From contig NC_088790.1 in the NCBI RefSeq assembly GCF_949628265.1, forward strand, positions 19,472,545 through 19,536,544: 64,000 bases of DNA. Reading direction: 5' to 3'. Numbering within the stretch: the stretch's first letter is position 1; the number at the start of each line of letters is the position of its first letter. The DNA is from Cloeon dipterum (Eukaryota > Arthropoda > Insecta > Ephemeroptera > Baetidae). Positions 40,534 to 54,800 of this stretch are shown here, one piece after another. The notes beneath the pieces are model-generated. The model did not search any database. It was not told where the DNA came from and saw only the letters and a program-made list of their open reading frames with translations. A program made the position numbers and the translations under genes.

Positions 40534-43500
40534 GTCAACGCACTTGTTGTCGGCCCTGGGCGTTTCACTGGAAAAGTCGAACCTGATGACAGTTGTTGCA
40601 CCGAGCAAGGAGTGAAAAAACGACGCGCGCTTCGGCCGGTGTGGCTCCGCCGACTGCCAATTTAGGATTCAGAGTGTTACCAACTTGACCAGATGTGGTG
40701 AACTTATTAGTCACGATAATCTGAATATAAAGTAGAGCGACTCGCGGAAACCAACATTGTTTCTCAACATTATTCCGTGTAGTGCAATCCGTAATGCGCC
40801 GAATAATCGATTTTATCGCGGCAAAACACGCAATTTATTTCGTGTTATCTCGGCTACGGTATTTCTTCACTTTGAAAAATATCCTTGGTTAAATCCAGAC
40901 TGTATATATCATAACCTACTCCACTTGATTGGACCTCGAAACGTTTCACAATATAATCTCAATCCTGTGCAAAGTGTTTTCCCAACACTATTTTACTGAC
41001 TTTGGAAATTCTGTCGGGTTTTTATTCTCTCTGTGCGCTTTTCTATTAAGATCACAATGGTTATTGGTATATTAGACTTGTATCACAAAGTTATGAACTA
41101 CACTTTTTTCAACTGTTTTAGTGTTCTTTCTTAGTTTTAATTTTAAAGCGTTACATTAAAATTATATTTTGAATTATCTTTTTTTCAATCAAAGAAATTA
41201 TATAAAGGCTTTGACTTGTGCGGGATAGACTTAAGGATGGGCGACTATGAGTGAACATTGAGAAGCATTTGGGAAGAAAAATGAAATCTCACGTCACTTT
41301 ACAGCAGCTTTTTCAGCCCCGCAGGCCTCATCAGCAGTAATTAAACTTCAAAATAAAATTCATTTTCATACTTAAGGGTAAGCAGCAGAGAATTCTGAAT
41401 GTTTGTCGAAACGTCCTACTGCAGTTAAATCTCCTTAGCAAAATTCAAAATCCCAGAATTCTATTATTTATTTAAAGCCATTTGAAAGAGCGATATTATG
41501 GTAATTATATTATTAAAAATATAAAAGGAAAAATTCTCTGTGTGCCCCTCTAACGGCTGCAACTCCTTCTCTGATCATCATGATTTTATATGTATGTATC
41601 GATTAAATGTGTGGGATTTTGGTTTCTTAAGTAGAATTTCGATCAATTTTCTAATTTTAAAACCAATTTTGTTTTAAACTTCCTCCTAGCGTTATAGTGC
41701 TTAATTTTTTTGTGATTTAAAAATTCGTACGAAGAATAAAATGTCTGTAATTTCTGCTATTTTTCTGCCAGAGTTTTTAGTTTCATTGCATCGGACAGTC
41801 ACCGCGCGGTGTTTAATTTTTCCTAGATTTCTTAAGATTTTTAATTGACGCCCTATTTTTGGATCAAGGAAATACTTGAACGTTTTGGCAACGCTATTTT
41901 AGTATCCAGAGATGAGTATGCAGAGATATTGAGAAACCAAATTTGAGAAAGTTTATCGACCTTATTTCTCCATCTGCGCTCCCTGAAATGTATCCTTCAA
42001 CACGTCAAAGAATGGATATGATAATTCAACCCTATCTGAATAAAGCGCAATTTTAAATTACAGAGCATGCTGCATTTTCAATTACCGACTGTGAAATATT
42101 ATCCGTCTATGCTAATTATTGTGTTTGAAAATAACGCCTTTCTCATATTTCCAAACCCACGCACTCTGCACCTGCTGCGTAAACAATAATCTGCGCAGAC
42201 ACGATCATTAGCATCTTGGGAGGTAAATTGTGCAGAAAACCGCTGCAAAGTGAAATCAATACTATTCCGATGAGCACACACAATTGCCGTTTTTTTCTTC
42301 AATCCCGCGAAACCGTTAATTGTTCGCGTGATGCAAATTTCTGCATTTGTAAGTAACCGAAGATGGTTCTAATTGCGACACACGAAGGCAGTCCGGTTGC
42401 TCATAAATCTCGAGGCTCATTCTCTAGTGGCACTTTCCGCCTTTTTCTGTGTAATTTTCGCGAGTGCATTTTCCGCTGCTGCGGCTGCTGGACTCTACAA
42501 CTTTTCTCATTGACAGTTCTCGGGAAGCTACTTTTTATGCACCAGCGTTTTATTATTGCGAACTGCTCCGCTTGTTTGCGCGCAAATGCCGCCAGGGTGA
42601 ATCATGGCGTGAAAAGGGCAGTGCGAAAATGACCTGCTTTATCTCTCAAAGCAGCTAAAATCATTTTTGCTAACCTAGCGTGACCTCAAAATAAAAGCAA
42701 GATCAGATTAGAGGTTTTATTGTTTTGATTAATTTGCTGAATGTCCTAAAAATAATAAAAAATCCCGTCACATGATTATTTCAACCTTCATTATTATGAT
42801 GTTTAAATTAAATGAATTGGTGCCTTTTTATTTCAAATTTATTATAAGCTATCGCCAGTTTTGACTGCAATTTAAAAATTATCAAATTTCCTTCTATTTG
42901 TCCTCGATTTCCTGCAACCCCTAAAGTACTGCTGCACGGCCCTTTAATGAATTTCCACGCTAATTAAAGCTTGTCGAGTGCTCGCATACCTTCAGCCGCT
43001 CCGTGTTTATTGTCCCGGCAGCCCTGCACGTCTGCGCATGGGAATAAATGTGCAATTTTTATTTCATCTGTCCCTCGGTCGGTCGGCAGTGCCATTAAAG
43101 TTGCGATTGTAAATAATGCGGCACGTCAACATATATCGCGGTTCGGGAAGCGAGAGCGCCTCAGTCTTTTATCAATCTCGCAGGCAGTTCAATTTAATTC
43201 TCTCTCGCGCGCGATGCAAACACTCAACCCTTGCGTCACTAATCCTTGAATTATCATCCGCCGCCGCTGCGTGAAGCAGCGCGATTCACTGGCCTGCTCG
43301 CGAGAACCGTTTTATTTTTGCCTCACTTTTTGCATACATTATGCACGCTTTGGATCGTATATTAATAGCATCTATAATGACATATTGTTCGTTGTTCTTT
43401 TTTATTTTTAATAAATAAATTCTTCCGCAAGCTGTGAAATAATTGATTTATCGGCGTTTCGAAACAATTAATCTTTGCTCGGCGTTCTCGATTAAGTCTT

Positions 43501-46500
43501 CATTACATGCAAATTCAGACTCGCGCGGCTCGTGTGATTCAGAAAGTGGCTGCCAGTCGCGGGTTAATGCAATCGATGATTGTTGTTGTGTACTCGCTAA
43601 GGAGGATTGAATGCGTGCTCGAGGGATTTTACAAAGCTTTTAAGCTGCTGCCTTATTGTGATTGATTGAGACGTTGAAATATCGGAATCCATTTGCATTG
43701 TCTCTTGCAAACCACGTTTCAATTAAGCGTTGAATGTATCAAAGTGACTACATTTCGTTTAACTCTTAGAAAATAGAAACTCAATTTTTATTTTTAATCG
43801 ATCGTTAAATTCGTGATTGCGCAAATTTGAAGAACTAATCAAAGTTAAAAAATTATCAAGCAAGATGTATTGATGTAAAATTTCTCACCAAAAAATAAAT
43901 TTAGTCGTATCTTATTAAGTCGACTTTTGGACAGTCATAATGGTTATTCTGGATTATGGATGATATATAAGCCAAAATATGTGTGATGTCAAACAATTAA
44001 TTAATTTGTTGCCCCTGACAAATCATCATTACATGCAAAACAAAACTTTGAACTCGTGCAATCAGAAGGAAAATAAAAGCGTCGAGTAAGACATATTTTA
44101 TTGGGTGTTACTTAATCGATTCAATCGCTGTTATATGTCTTTTGCATGGATAAAGTATTGCAAAATACATAATTATGGACGGAATGGGACGCAGTTTAAA
44201 ATTAACTTTTGTTCTCTTTAATGGGTATTTAACTTTTAAGTTAATTTTAAGACTTTGATTCACAAAAATGGAAAAATTTTAAAATGTCAATTGAAACAAG
44301 CTCCCTGAAATTACAGATTTTTTGGCACCACAAAAATTGGACGAGAACCTTCTTGCCTTTTTTGCTGATAGAGACATGTTGACCTGCAATAAAAATCGAT
44401 TTCTATACCATTTCCTTACAGGGCTGGACATGGGTATTATTTGCTGCTCTGGTTTGTTGCGTTTTTTTGCAGCTAGATTCTCCCGCATTTATGGTTCCCA
44501 TGAAATGTTAAAAAATGAAAATATTAAAAAACCCTCAAAAACCCACGAGTCAATAAAAAGTAATAATAAAGTAAAAAGTATTAATAAAGTAATAAAGATT
44601 AATAATCATAACCAAAAACCCGTTCCCTCTCCATATAGGGAATTTGTTCACTATACAACCATAAGGGGTAAAAAACTGCACAAAGCTGGAAAATACCACA
44701 AAAAACCACTGCACTGCAAGTTTTGGAATCTACCCGGGAGATACCCAGCCCTGTTTCCTTATCTGGGATAAAAACAATCTAACTTATATTCAAACCGCAA
44801 GCGAACACATTATATAATTTTATAACTTTTGTTTGTAGTACAATTTTTATGCTAAATTAAAATATGTTTTCAATTTTATTTCTACACCGCATAATTCCAT
44901 CAAGAGTAAAATAAAAACCTTGGTAATTCTTTTAATATTTATGCTCCTTCAGTTTTAGACTGCTAATTTTGTTCCAGTCGGATAATGAACCACAGCACTG
45001 TTCTAAAGTCATTTTGTCTAAAAAAAAACTTTGCTAAAACTGTCTGTAAAATCAAATCAGCTTTAAATATAACTATAAAGTAATTGCCGCTAATTTTGTA
45101 TCAGACTCCAACTAGACATTTAACGAGGGCTTTTGCGCAACTCGTTCCAATCTATATAATTCGTCTAGTGATGACTTTCCCTGCACTGACGCACTTGTGT
45201 GTCTATTTTCAAGTCTTCAAAAGCATCTCTTTGTTCCTGATCTTTTTATAACTGTTCGCAATGCAAAAATAGTATACGCGGGACTCACGCGTATGACCGA
45301 TTTTATTTTCGCCGTGAAATTAATCAGCAATTGTTATCTCCGTGGCGGTCGGCATCGGCGCGTAATCAAAGAGTTCAAAAGCCAAGACCGCGCGCTGCTC
45401 CCAAGGGCTGCATGGCTGAGAGCGATCAGCATTCGACTTTTCGGCCGCGTCTCAAATTTTGCGTACGTATCTTGCTCCCATCAGACACCTCCTACTCCTC
45501 CCTGGGGGCACACCAGGCCCCGAATTTCGCGGGCAAAAGTGATTGCTTTTTGAGTTTATCTCTCACGCCCACTCCTAGTTGTTGCAATAAAAATAGTGGA
45601 AATACTGTCAAGATCGTTACTTACGTTAAATTTAATATAATGCAAAAGATTATCTTTTAAAATGAAGATTTTCTCATGTGGCTTGATGTGGCTTACAATT
45701 AGTATACTTTATATAACTGTTAGTGAGATCGTGAAGAGTCAAGGGTAATAATAGTGAAAATATGACTGAGTATTTAAGAGTAGGCGAATGTTGTTGCTAT
45801 AATAATATCTTAATCCAATTTAAACCAAGCCGCTGGCTCGCGTTGTTTATCGCTTTGCAATGTGAGAATTGCAGCAATGTTTGGGAGCTGGCTGATTTAC
45901 ACATACCTACATTTGAATATTTTGCATTGCAACCATGCGCCCATTTAGATTTGGAAGGATTGCGAAAGCTTTCCAACTCGCTACTTGCAGGTTTGCACCT
46001 TTCCAGAATGCGTAAATTAATTTCACGGAACAAATATCTAGCTCGGTGCGGGGGCAGTAACTTGAGGTGGTCCTTTTCTGTTCTGAACTTCCTCCAAAGT
46101 GGCACGTGCGCCTATGTTATTTGTTCGCGATGTTATTATTTTAGAGAACATTTTCAATGAACTCATCTGTTGTATAAAAGCATACGATTTTACTTTTTAC
46201 ATTGTAAAAATCAGATACTTCTTTTTCCAAAAGTAAAGTGAAATTATGAATTTCAATATTGGCAAATTGACAAACCACGGTAAGTCGTTAAAGGATTTAT
46301 TTAGATTGTTATATGTATGTAACGAAATAGTTGAATGTGCTAAAGGCAAGAACAAGTGGAGTGCAACTGCAAACAGTTGCCGGTCAACAAACAGAATAAA
46401 CTACAGTGTTTAGTCTGAATATTGGGAAACAAAACAAATAGCCTCAAAGCTTTCTTCCAATACGATAATTTTGGACACATCACAAATTTATCCGCACGAA

Positions 46501-46750
46501 ATCACTCTCAGGTCTCTTTTCCTCGGATCCTGAAGATTTCATCGACGTTTATTATTTGTTCCAAGGTAAAGGCATTAAATACCCTGTTTAAAACAGGACG
46601 AAAGGGCAGAAATTCAGGAAATCTTCGCCATGAGACCGAACCCATGATGACAAGGCTAGAATGGCACGAAATTTAATTGTATGTTTCATATCTGGCACCC
46701 TTTACTTCGAAAAGCTATTTTTCCAACTTCGAGGACCTGTCAGGGGGAAA
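40534..46750. other. Intergenic region, no supported gene
   Basis: The first 200 bases are presumably the ninjurin promoter and leader (GC-richer at 40610-40660). The rest is AT-rich with a few GC-richer islands (about 42100-42660, 42950-43660, 45300-45560). An open frame at 44322-44771 has no recognisable domain and lies partly over an AT-rich imperfect repeat at about 44550-44620. No tRNA, rRNA or transposon ORF was recognised. Confidence 0.45.
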
Positions 46751-47099
46751 GCCACTACCTAGCTGAAAGGGTGTGCGTCTCGCCGCCAGTTTCGCGAGCG
46801 TCTTGAACGTCGGCCGTGCGAAAAGCAGAAGGCATGGAAAGGAGTCTGCGAGTGGTACGTGTGGTGGATGGTGCGTGCGAGCGAGCGACCAAGCGAGAGC
46901 TTAACTTGGAGGGGCCCCTGCCTCGCGTTCGGCGGCTGCGGCGGCCTTTCGGAGCCGTGCTTGCTCCTCACAGTCCTCAGTCCGCGACTTGACGCCTTCT
47001 GGCTCGCATCCTCACCTCGGCGCTCGGCCGCGTGCGTTTCTTTCTCACTCGCCGAGAAGAGCCAGCATCGACCACTGCACCGAACGGATTCAGTTTCGT
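46751..47099 (+). promoter_or_regulatory. Probable promoter and non-coding first exon of the type II membrane protein gene
   Basis: Strongly GC-rich block with many CpG and no long conserved frame, ending in a good donor TTTCGT|GTGAGT at 47099/47100. The coding exon begins at 47690 after a pyrimidine-rich acceptor. Joining the two is inference from splice motifs and spacing. Confidence 0.45.
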
Positions 47100-47689
47100 G
47101 TGAGTCGGATCACCTTTCATTTTTATGCAGCTCGCTTCTTTTTGTCTCAAATTCCGGAAACTTTACTTTAAATTTGGAAAAAAGACAAATTTTTTATTAT
47201 TAAAAATTGTTTTTTTTTAATTTTTATGAAAATTTAAAGTATTTAACTTTTATGCCGCTGCTTTTTTTATTTCGTCTGGAAGGACGTGTTGAAGGCAAAT
47301 TATAATTTTTGAGGGGGCTTGTTATTATTTTAGAGGCATTGAGACACATTTACGCTCACACGAGGTCACGTTAAATTTCCTCTCTGCACTTGTCTCTCTC
47401 GAGCGGGTTAGCACATCCACGCCTTTTGCATTCATTTTCATTGACAATGTTGCCGGCCGGCCGGTTGCGGGCCTACGTTTGATTCAGCTCGTTGTGAGGG
47501 CGGGTTGATGGGAAACTGCGGTTGCAATGAGTTCTATTTACATCATTCACTTTGGTGTGAACGTCCGATGAAATTTTAAAGGGCAAGCGGATGAATTGGA
47601 TCACTCGTCGAATTAAAATTAAAAAAATCGTCATTGTCGTATTTAAATTTTGAGTCGCTATACAAATAATGTAAATTTCGTGTTTTCAG
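47100..47689 (+). other. 5' UTR intron of the type II membrane protein gene
   Basis: Donor GTGAGT, acceptor TGTTTTCAG. AT-rich with a GGCCGGCCGG patch near 47455. No other feature. Confidence 0.4.
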
Positions 47690-48104
47690 ATTGCGAAATT
47701 GCGTGCAGAGATGGTGGCAGGCCTAAAATGAGGCGTTGCATTGGAGCTGGTGATCAGCTGAAAGAGCAGCTAGTCGCCGCACGTGGGATGAAGCGGGTAG
47801 GCAACCGGCAGCGCATCGCCCTTACCTTTGCGTGAGAGTTTCGCCTTCATACGTTTCGAGCGCGATTCTGAGATCATGAGCGGCGGCGGAAGCGGTCGTC
47901 GCAGCGCCGGCGCCGTCCGGGACATTTTGGTGAACGCCACCGTCACGCTGATCATCATCCTGCTCACCGTGTTCCTTTACATTTTGTGGATCAAAATTGT
48001 GCCCAGCAGTGGCAGCAGCTTCCTCTCTGAAGAGCACCTGAGGATCAACGCCTCCGGAGCCGAGTTTGACGAGCAAAGAGGCATCGCAGAGCTCAGGAAT
48101 AGAG
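47690..48104 (+). CDS. First coding exon of an unidentified type II membrane protein (partial; ATG at 47876)
   Basis: Exon between acceptor TTTTCAG (47683-47689) and donor GTAGGA (48105). Coding starts at ATG 47876 and gives 76 residues plus one base (phase 1). Residues 1-14 are short, Gly/Ser-rich and basic (GRRS); about 18-42 are a strong hydrophobic segment (VTLIIILLTVFLYILWI); the following part has NAS, a potential N-glycosylation site, and is hydrophilic. This is the form of a type II signal-anchor protein, such as a Golgi enzyme or a surface ectoprotein, but the sequence is too short for me to name a family. Later exons are not found in the next 16 kb and must lie past the window or in parts I cannot recognise. 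Two upstream ORFs precede the ATG. Confidence 0.6.
47711..47835 (+). other. Two overlapping upstream ORFs
   Basis: uORF 1 is ATG at 47711 to TGA 47729-47731 (MVAGLK). uORF 2 starts at 47728, overlapping as ATGA, and runs 35 codons to TGA 47833-47835, ending 40 bases before the main ATG at 47876. They would be expected to lower translation of the main frame. Confidence 0.5.
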
Positions 48105-48869
48105 GTAGGAATGAACTTTTTTCAATGTCCGACGTCTGTAAATATTATTCTAAGAGTTGAAACTTTTGGGTCTTGAAAAAATGTTTGAAAATTTAAATAA
48201 CTCGAAATTCAACTTCATTGGTGTTTTTGCATTTTTTCTAATTAACTCCAAAAGAGTGATACTTTCCGATAAATATGTAAGTATTATTTTTAAATACAGA
48301 AATTCTTTACATTGCATAATTATATTGGTGTGTGGCAATGGATATTTAAAATAATGCCATTCAGTTTTGCCACTTTAAAGATTCTGAATCTAAAGTTTGA
48401 AGGGACTTTGTGTACCGTGTCAATTTTCACGCAAGGCTCCGCACTTTCGCTTTCATCTTTCGAGCCAGAGAAGTGCCATAACCTTTAATACGTCGACGCA
48501 ACAAGTATGCCTCTGTGTGTAATATTTTCCACGTCCAGCAGCAGCGTACAGAGACACATTAGTTCAGCTGTTTGTTCCATTGATGGAGAAAACAATGCAG
48601 ACAGCAGATAAACTCTCGTGCCACCTGCGAGCCGGCGTATTTTCATTACTTTTATGACGCTGCTGTTGTTGTTCTGCTCGGCGAGATGCATTTAATTCAA
48701 TCCAAAGACAAGCGTAAGTTTGCCTTGAACGGCCGCTGGTTGAAAAGCAGGGTCTTCCGGCGGTGCACGAAAAAGGCGTTGTGCAATTGCTAATTGCTGA
48801 CAACTTATCCAAAACACGGCCCGCGCTGCCGCCGTTTAATAGTTTCAGTCTCAATGGATAAGTGAGCAG

Positions 48870-48889
48870 CATGTGTGTGTGTGTGTTTG
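48870..48889. repeat. Short (TG)n tract
   Basis: ATGTGTGTGTGTGTGTTTG; a simple repeat in the non-coding stretch. Confidence 0.8.
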
Positions 48890-51800
48890 CCTGCAAATTA
48901 TTTATGCAAATAGCACCATGTGCTCCGACAGCGAGTAGGCCAGTAAGCAGATTAACAGCGGCGGCCTATATTCGCCACTTCTCTTTGAAGTCGCCACGAC
49001 CAAAATACACTTTCTTTCATTCAAACCCGCGATGCGTGCAATCAAATTTGCCGCTCGCAAGTCGCACAATTTGACTGTGCAATCTCAAAGGCAACTAGAA
49101 TAATATATGTCGAGTGAAATTGAATTGTGTGATCTTACGACTCGCTGTTTTTTTTAATTCCTCCTTCGCCAAGACAAGACAATTTACTAAATCGTGATCT
49201 GAAAATTCGGATTCAATTAATAACTGAAAATAAACACGATAGCCTTGATGAAAATTTATTAGAATAACAAATCAGCGGCGGGCAAACACTGTAGAATTTG
49301 CAATTGGCCGCTGTTTAATCCTCCGCAGAGAAAAAATCGCGGCATTCCCTGCCGACTCTTCTTTTTTCATCGAGCCGATTTTGATTTATGCCGTAATTAC
49401 GCGAGCCGAATTTATTGCTAATGCTACGACGAGTCGTGCAGCGGCGTGTCTGATATTTCGTTTTTCGGTCCGCGCGCAAAAATCATTTACGCATAAATTT
49501 AGATAGCATCTACAAACACACAAAGCCACTTAATGATTGATTCGCGGCCGATAAAGATCGCAATTAATTTGCGTTTCCGCACACTGTGCTGAATGGAAGA
49601 GTCGAGTTCGCTGATTGAACACAATCGAGGCGAAATTGTGCTGATCGATCGCGATCTAAACAGTATGATTAATTGGTTGAAAAGCTAAGTTGCCCGACAC
49701 TGCAATAATTTGTGGTGACGGTTGCTCACGACAACATTTAAAGACCAAGATTTTTTGGTGCCAAATATTTCAAAGGCAATTTTTATAATTAATGACCCTA
49801 ATAAAGAAAGAAAAACCACAATTGCTCCTGCCAAATTGGTATAATTAGCTCATTTTCCCCTCGTTCTGACGACTGTGAAATCGCACAGCTCAGCTAATAA
49901 ATTGTGTCCAGAGAAGAAAAAAGCTGACGAATTATTCCGATCTGAATAATAATCACGTAAGCACATAATAAATAGCTGATTGAGGCCATAATTACGCGTT
50001 TCCTTTCGCTGCTCGCCTAAGATTTATGCCTCGGCAAGTGTGTGTTTCTGCTGCTCTCCACCTTTGGAGACGTGCTATAATTAAAAATCTGCTGCAATTA
50101 ATTTTCGACGCTCGATTTCTACATTTGTATCTGAGCACATTAGTCCGGCTAATAACATCGTCCACACTTGATAGAGATTTGAAGTGCCGGCAGACAGCGC
50201 GGTTTTCACGACTCGCCTGGCGTTAAGGACGCAAATCGTGTTGGAGCGAGAGCAAAATTGTAAATGTCTGTTTCCTTCTGTCTTGACGTTAAAATAGTCT
50301 TCTTTTGGCAATGATGACAAGTAGTGTATTTTAAAGGTTTGAACGGGTGCATTAATACCGATATAACGAGTCTTTAATGCTCTTTGTTAAATTATATTTT
50401 ATTGAAAGTTATCTTGTTTCGAGCATATGTTATTGATAAAATAAATTTGGAGAATGGCGGTTTCTGCTAATGACCGTAAAATACTCAAATTATTTTATTT
50501 TGAATCATTATAATCTTAATTCAATGCTGCTGAAAAATAATAATGTTTCTGTTACCGACAATTTATGTGCTAAAACTAATTTTAGCAGACGCCGCAAACT
50601 CAAAAAATGCAGATTGTAATTTGAATCGATATTTGGAGGCCTTCTTTTCCTTTTCAACAGATCGAGTTCGCACATTTACAAATTGGCGACAAGCTGTATA
50701 GCTGAAATTCAATGAGGCGTGTTATGTGCGGTGCGTTTGTGAAAATTGTGAACGTGTTGGGACGAATGGCGGCCCATCCCTTCATAAATCGTTGTCAGGT
50801 ATAGTCACGCAGGGTCTGAAAAGGATCCTGCCAAACTATACACCAGGCGACCTTGGGAAGGCTCAAGGGGCAGCGAGGGTGCTACGAGCGGCGGCCACTC
50901 GAATTTCCGTCACACCTGCGTGAGTCGCCCCCTTCTGGAGCACGCGTGTGATTCATAATCTAGCGATCGACAGGCAAAACAAAAGGGCTGATGGGTGGAA
51001 GCGCGAGTGAGCGCGCGGCCGGCCTGAAAACAGAAATAGCTCGGCAATGGAAATCGCACACGCTGCTCACAATATTAGTCTTGGACGCCGGCCAGCCAGG
51101 CTTATTTATTGTGATTCAATTGCAGATTTGCTGGCCTAACCTCGTTTTGCAGTAGACACAGCAGCCGGCCGCCCCCTTTCGTCTCCTGCACCGATTTTCC
51201 TAAAGACCGAAAGACAATACTCTCAGTCCAGCAGCGATTTTATCTGGCCAAAAAATAATAAAGTAATCATGTGTTCAGAAAAAATACGTACTAATAAAAA
51301 GGAAATTGAGAAATATTTTGACACATAAATTGGAACGTCATCATTACTAATTTAGCAAAAATTAGGATGCTTATAAATGTGGGAGACGTGATTTCAGGTG
51401 TGCTTGCTAAATTTTGTTTCATAAAACAAATGATTAAAAAATCAGTAAGATAGGATGAATGAAGTGTCTCACCTAAATATTTTCCTGCTTCAACATAAAT
51501 GACATCATAAGGTCTTATCCGCCATTTTCATCCTCAAGCTTTTTTCGCCAACGCGGCAGCTGATTCCTATAATTCCAATTTTAAATTTATCTGCTTAGCA
51601 CATATAGTACTAATTTTTTCTTTCGCCTTTCATATCCTTTAAGCCTTTCGTTTTCTTTGGACACGAGCCACGCACCCTCATTCCGGTTGTCAGCCGGTGA
51701 AACGAGCCGTCTGTTGATTTTCCTCATTAGCTGAAAAGACGAAATCATGCACGCGGGCTGGAAATTTGGGCCACCGCGCGCTCCATGCGCCAGGGCGTCG

Positions 51801-54800
51801 TCTGCGTCGGGGCTTTTAGCCTGGCTGATTGTGTGAGGAGGCGCAGACAGGCTGCATCGGAATACATACGTGTGCGTTTGTGAGGACAAAAAATGGGCGT
51901 GGTGCACTCTCGCCTGATTGATTAGCATCACAAAAAAGCTCCATCGGATGGCTTCTGTGCCGGCGTCAGCATGAATTCATCGCAAAAAAGATGGATGATG
52001 CGCCATCGACAGACTGCAAAATTTATTGCTTTGCTCGTAAAAGTGACAATCGCATTCAGAATTCGGTCGAGTAAAATATTGATTCAGACGAGAGAGAATT
52101 TGCAAGAAAGTGGAGCTAGGAGAGACAGGAAGTAACATTTTGTTAGGAAGGACACACACATTTTTCGCGTTGTTTAGCGATCTATACAGTTTTAAGTGTG
52201 ACTTAAAATTCTTATATAATATTGCGTGGTTTGTTCTCATAGGGTGTAGAAAAGTAAATTAGACTCACCGGAAAAACAGTCGACATGCTTAAATTCCCAA
52301 TCCTATTAATTTTATTTAATTTTTGTTAGAAATAGTGTGAAAATTGAAATAAAATAAGGAGCTGGGCAATGCCTGGCACATTTTCTTGACATTTTACCAC
52401 ATTGTTTGCTTGGGTTGTCACAAAATCTGTACTAGTTGTTTTGTCCGACGCAAGTTACGATCAAATGCAGCCGTTTTTCCATCTCTCTCAAGCGATGAAA
52501 TCCGATCCAAATCGTTCGCGGCCGCAGCCAACACATGTTTGAATAGAAAACCACCTGCCAACGTGAGAAATAATGAGCGTCGATCTTGATTGTTTTGGAG
52601 TCAGATTTCGCCTTTCAGCTTGATTGGGAGAAAACAATATAACAACACCAAACAGCCGTTGACACGTGCTCCGCGCAGTCTGCGGTGCGATTCGATTTCA
52701 AACGCGACCGACAGCTGCTTCGAGACTGAAGAAAAAAACCTAATGAGGTTGTTAAGACAGCAAAGGACGAATAACAATTATTTTCTCCCGAATGAATTTG
52801 AAATTCAGATAGATGACTCTTTCATTCGATCAAAAGCAGGGTTGGTCGCCGTGGTGAAACAGAGATAAAATCGTTTTTAATAATCCAATTGTCCTCCGCC
52901 AGCTAGGCAATTTTTCTCTAACCACGCATCCGGGTTAGAACCGAAACGAATTCATTTTTTTTCTTTCTATCTCTGCGGTCCACTTTCGGGGGCGAGACCC
53001 CACATCCAAGTCGCAACAATGAGCTGCGGTTATTCTCGCGCACGCAATGATGACTTAACCATTCACTATGCTCGTCTCAACACGGCGTCTGTGGTTTTAT
53101 GTTATGTACTACCAGACTGATTCATTCACGAGAGAGCAGAAGATTAGAAGTGAAAAACACGCGTCTGCTCGGTGCCGGGCCCACACCCGCCCAGTTTGTG
53201 CAGCTAGGAAAAATTGGACGCCCCCCGCGCGCTGAACTTGACCTGAAATTCTCGGCAGAAGAGAGGCGGTTCATGACTCTTTTTCAATTACCGTCTGCCT
53301 GCCTGTGCGGCGGAGGGCTCATTATGTGTGTGTTGAGTGCTGCTGCTTCTGCTGCTGAGCGCGGCTAATTAAGTGGATTCCCTTTATGCATCAAATGCTT
53401 TCGTCGTGCGTGATCCAAACACTGTTGAATGATGCATGCGATTGAACGCTTGATTGGGAGAGGCGAGATTTCGGGGAATTCTTTCAACCGTCCAAACTTA
53501 CAATCATTTGAAAGACTTAAATAATCAGAAGCCGGGAAAAGTCTGAGAAAGAGTGTGGAGATTTGATAAGGAAATTCTTTTAGAATGGGAAGTGTTTGTA
53601 AGTCTATATTTTTGTTTTAATTTAAAAATTATTCAACAATTGCAAACGAGGAGAAATTTTAAACTTGACGATATACTGCAGCAAACTAGTAAGCTCTAAA
53701 GGAGGGAACTAACGTAGGAATTATATTTAAGTAAAATTTTTGATCAATAATTATATTTTCAAATCTTAGGTGGTCCATGTGTTATTCATGATTGATTCAC
53801 TGGAAAGACCCTATTTTTTGCCGTGAAAGTCGCACGTGAATTGCTAAAGAAGAAAATTGCTCAATTTTTTTGCTTCGTTCAATTTATCTATATTTTTTTC
53901 TTTTAAATCCTCGATCGTCAAAACTATTTTTGAGGAAAACATTTTATCAGTATGGAAGAAATTTGATCAGCTTTCACATTATTATGTTTGGTTTTTGGCT
54001 TTACACTTAAAAGTTAAAGGGCGCAGAATAAATCCTTGTGCGGGGACATATATTGTATCCAATATATCCCATATTCGATCCATATGTGTTTAGTTTTATA
54101 CATAACGAAAAGACATGGTTATTTTTTTCACTGTGGGAGGTCTTTTTGTATTTCTAAAATGGAAATTTAAAATCCTTATCTTGAACATTTTCCATTCACA
54201 AGAAAGGCAAAAATATATGTATTTCGAAATTGCTCTCTCCATTGGAACAATCTATATATAATCAGGAGCAGTAACAAATTGCCCGCACGAATTTTGTCTA
54301 GCTGCGTGCATAAAATCCGAATGAACACGCTCTAGGTTTTTAGATCCAATTTAGATAAAACTGGACCAAATTTATGTGTGTTCTATTGCGAAACGGGTTC
54401 AGTGGGAGAAACAAAGATTAAATTATTGTCAAAGGCGGTGCAGAAAGAGCGCACAACGATAAAACTCGCATCTTTACGACTCAATTTCGACTGCCGGAGT
54501 GCAAAAAAAGTGAACACTTTGCTAAGTGGCTGGGCCAGTAATTCAAACAATTGAGCCGTCGTGCGTGGTTAAATGGCAAACCGAGGGCGATGCAGACGAC
54601 GTGAAACGTAATTTAAATCGATCAGCTAAAGGGGTGCTCAAAGGGCAAACATCAAAAGGCTATTTTTATTAGATGATTGCGGCACATTCTTTAAAATTTG
54701 TTCACTTAAAGTGTGGATTTATTTTAATTTACCGAAATAAATAACAGTTGCCGTTCATTTGAATTTCATAGTCAGTAGTTTTCCTTCAGCACGTTTATAT

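Noticed and set aside
44322..44771. A 149-residue open frame on the + strand
   Set aside because: No ATG-supported start context, no recognisable domain, and part of it is an AT-rich imperfect repeat; no splice sites or neighbours support it. BLASTP would settle it.
50726..50923. GC-rich island with an open frame
   Set aside because: Short, no recognised motif, and no splice or polyadenylation signals tied to it.
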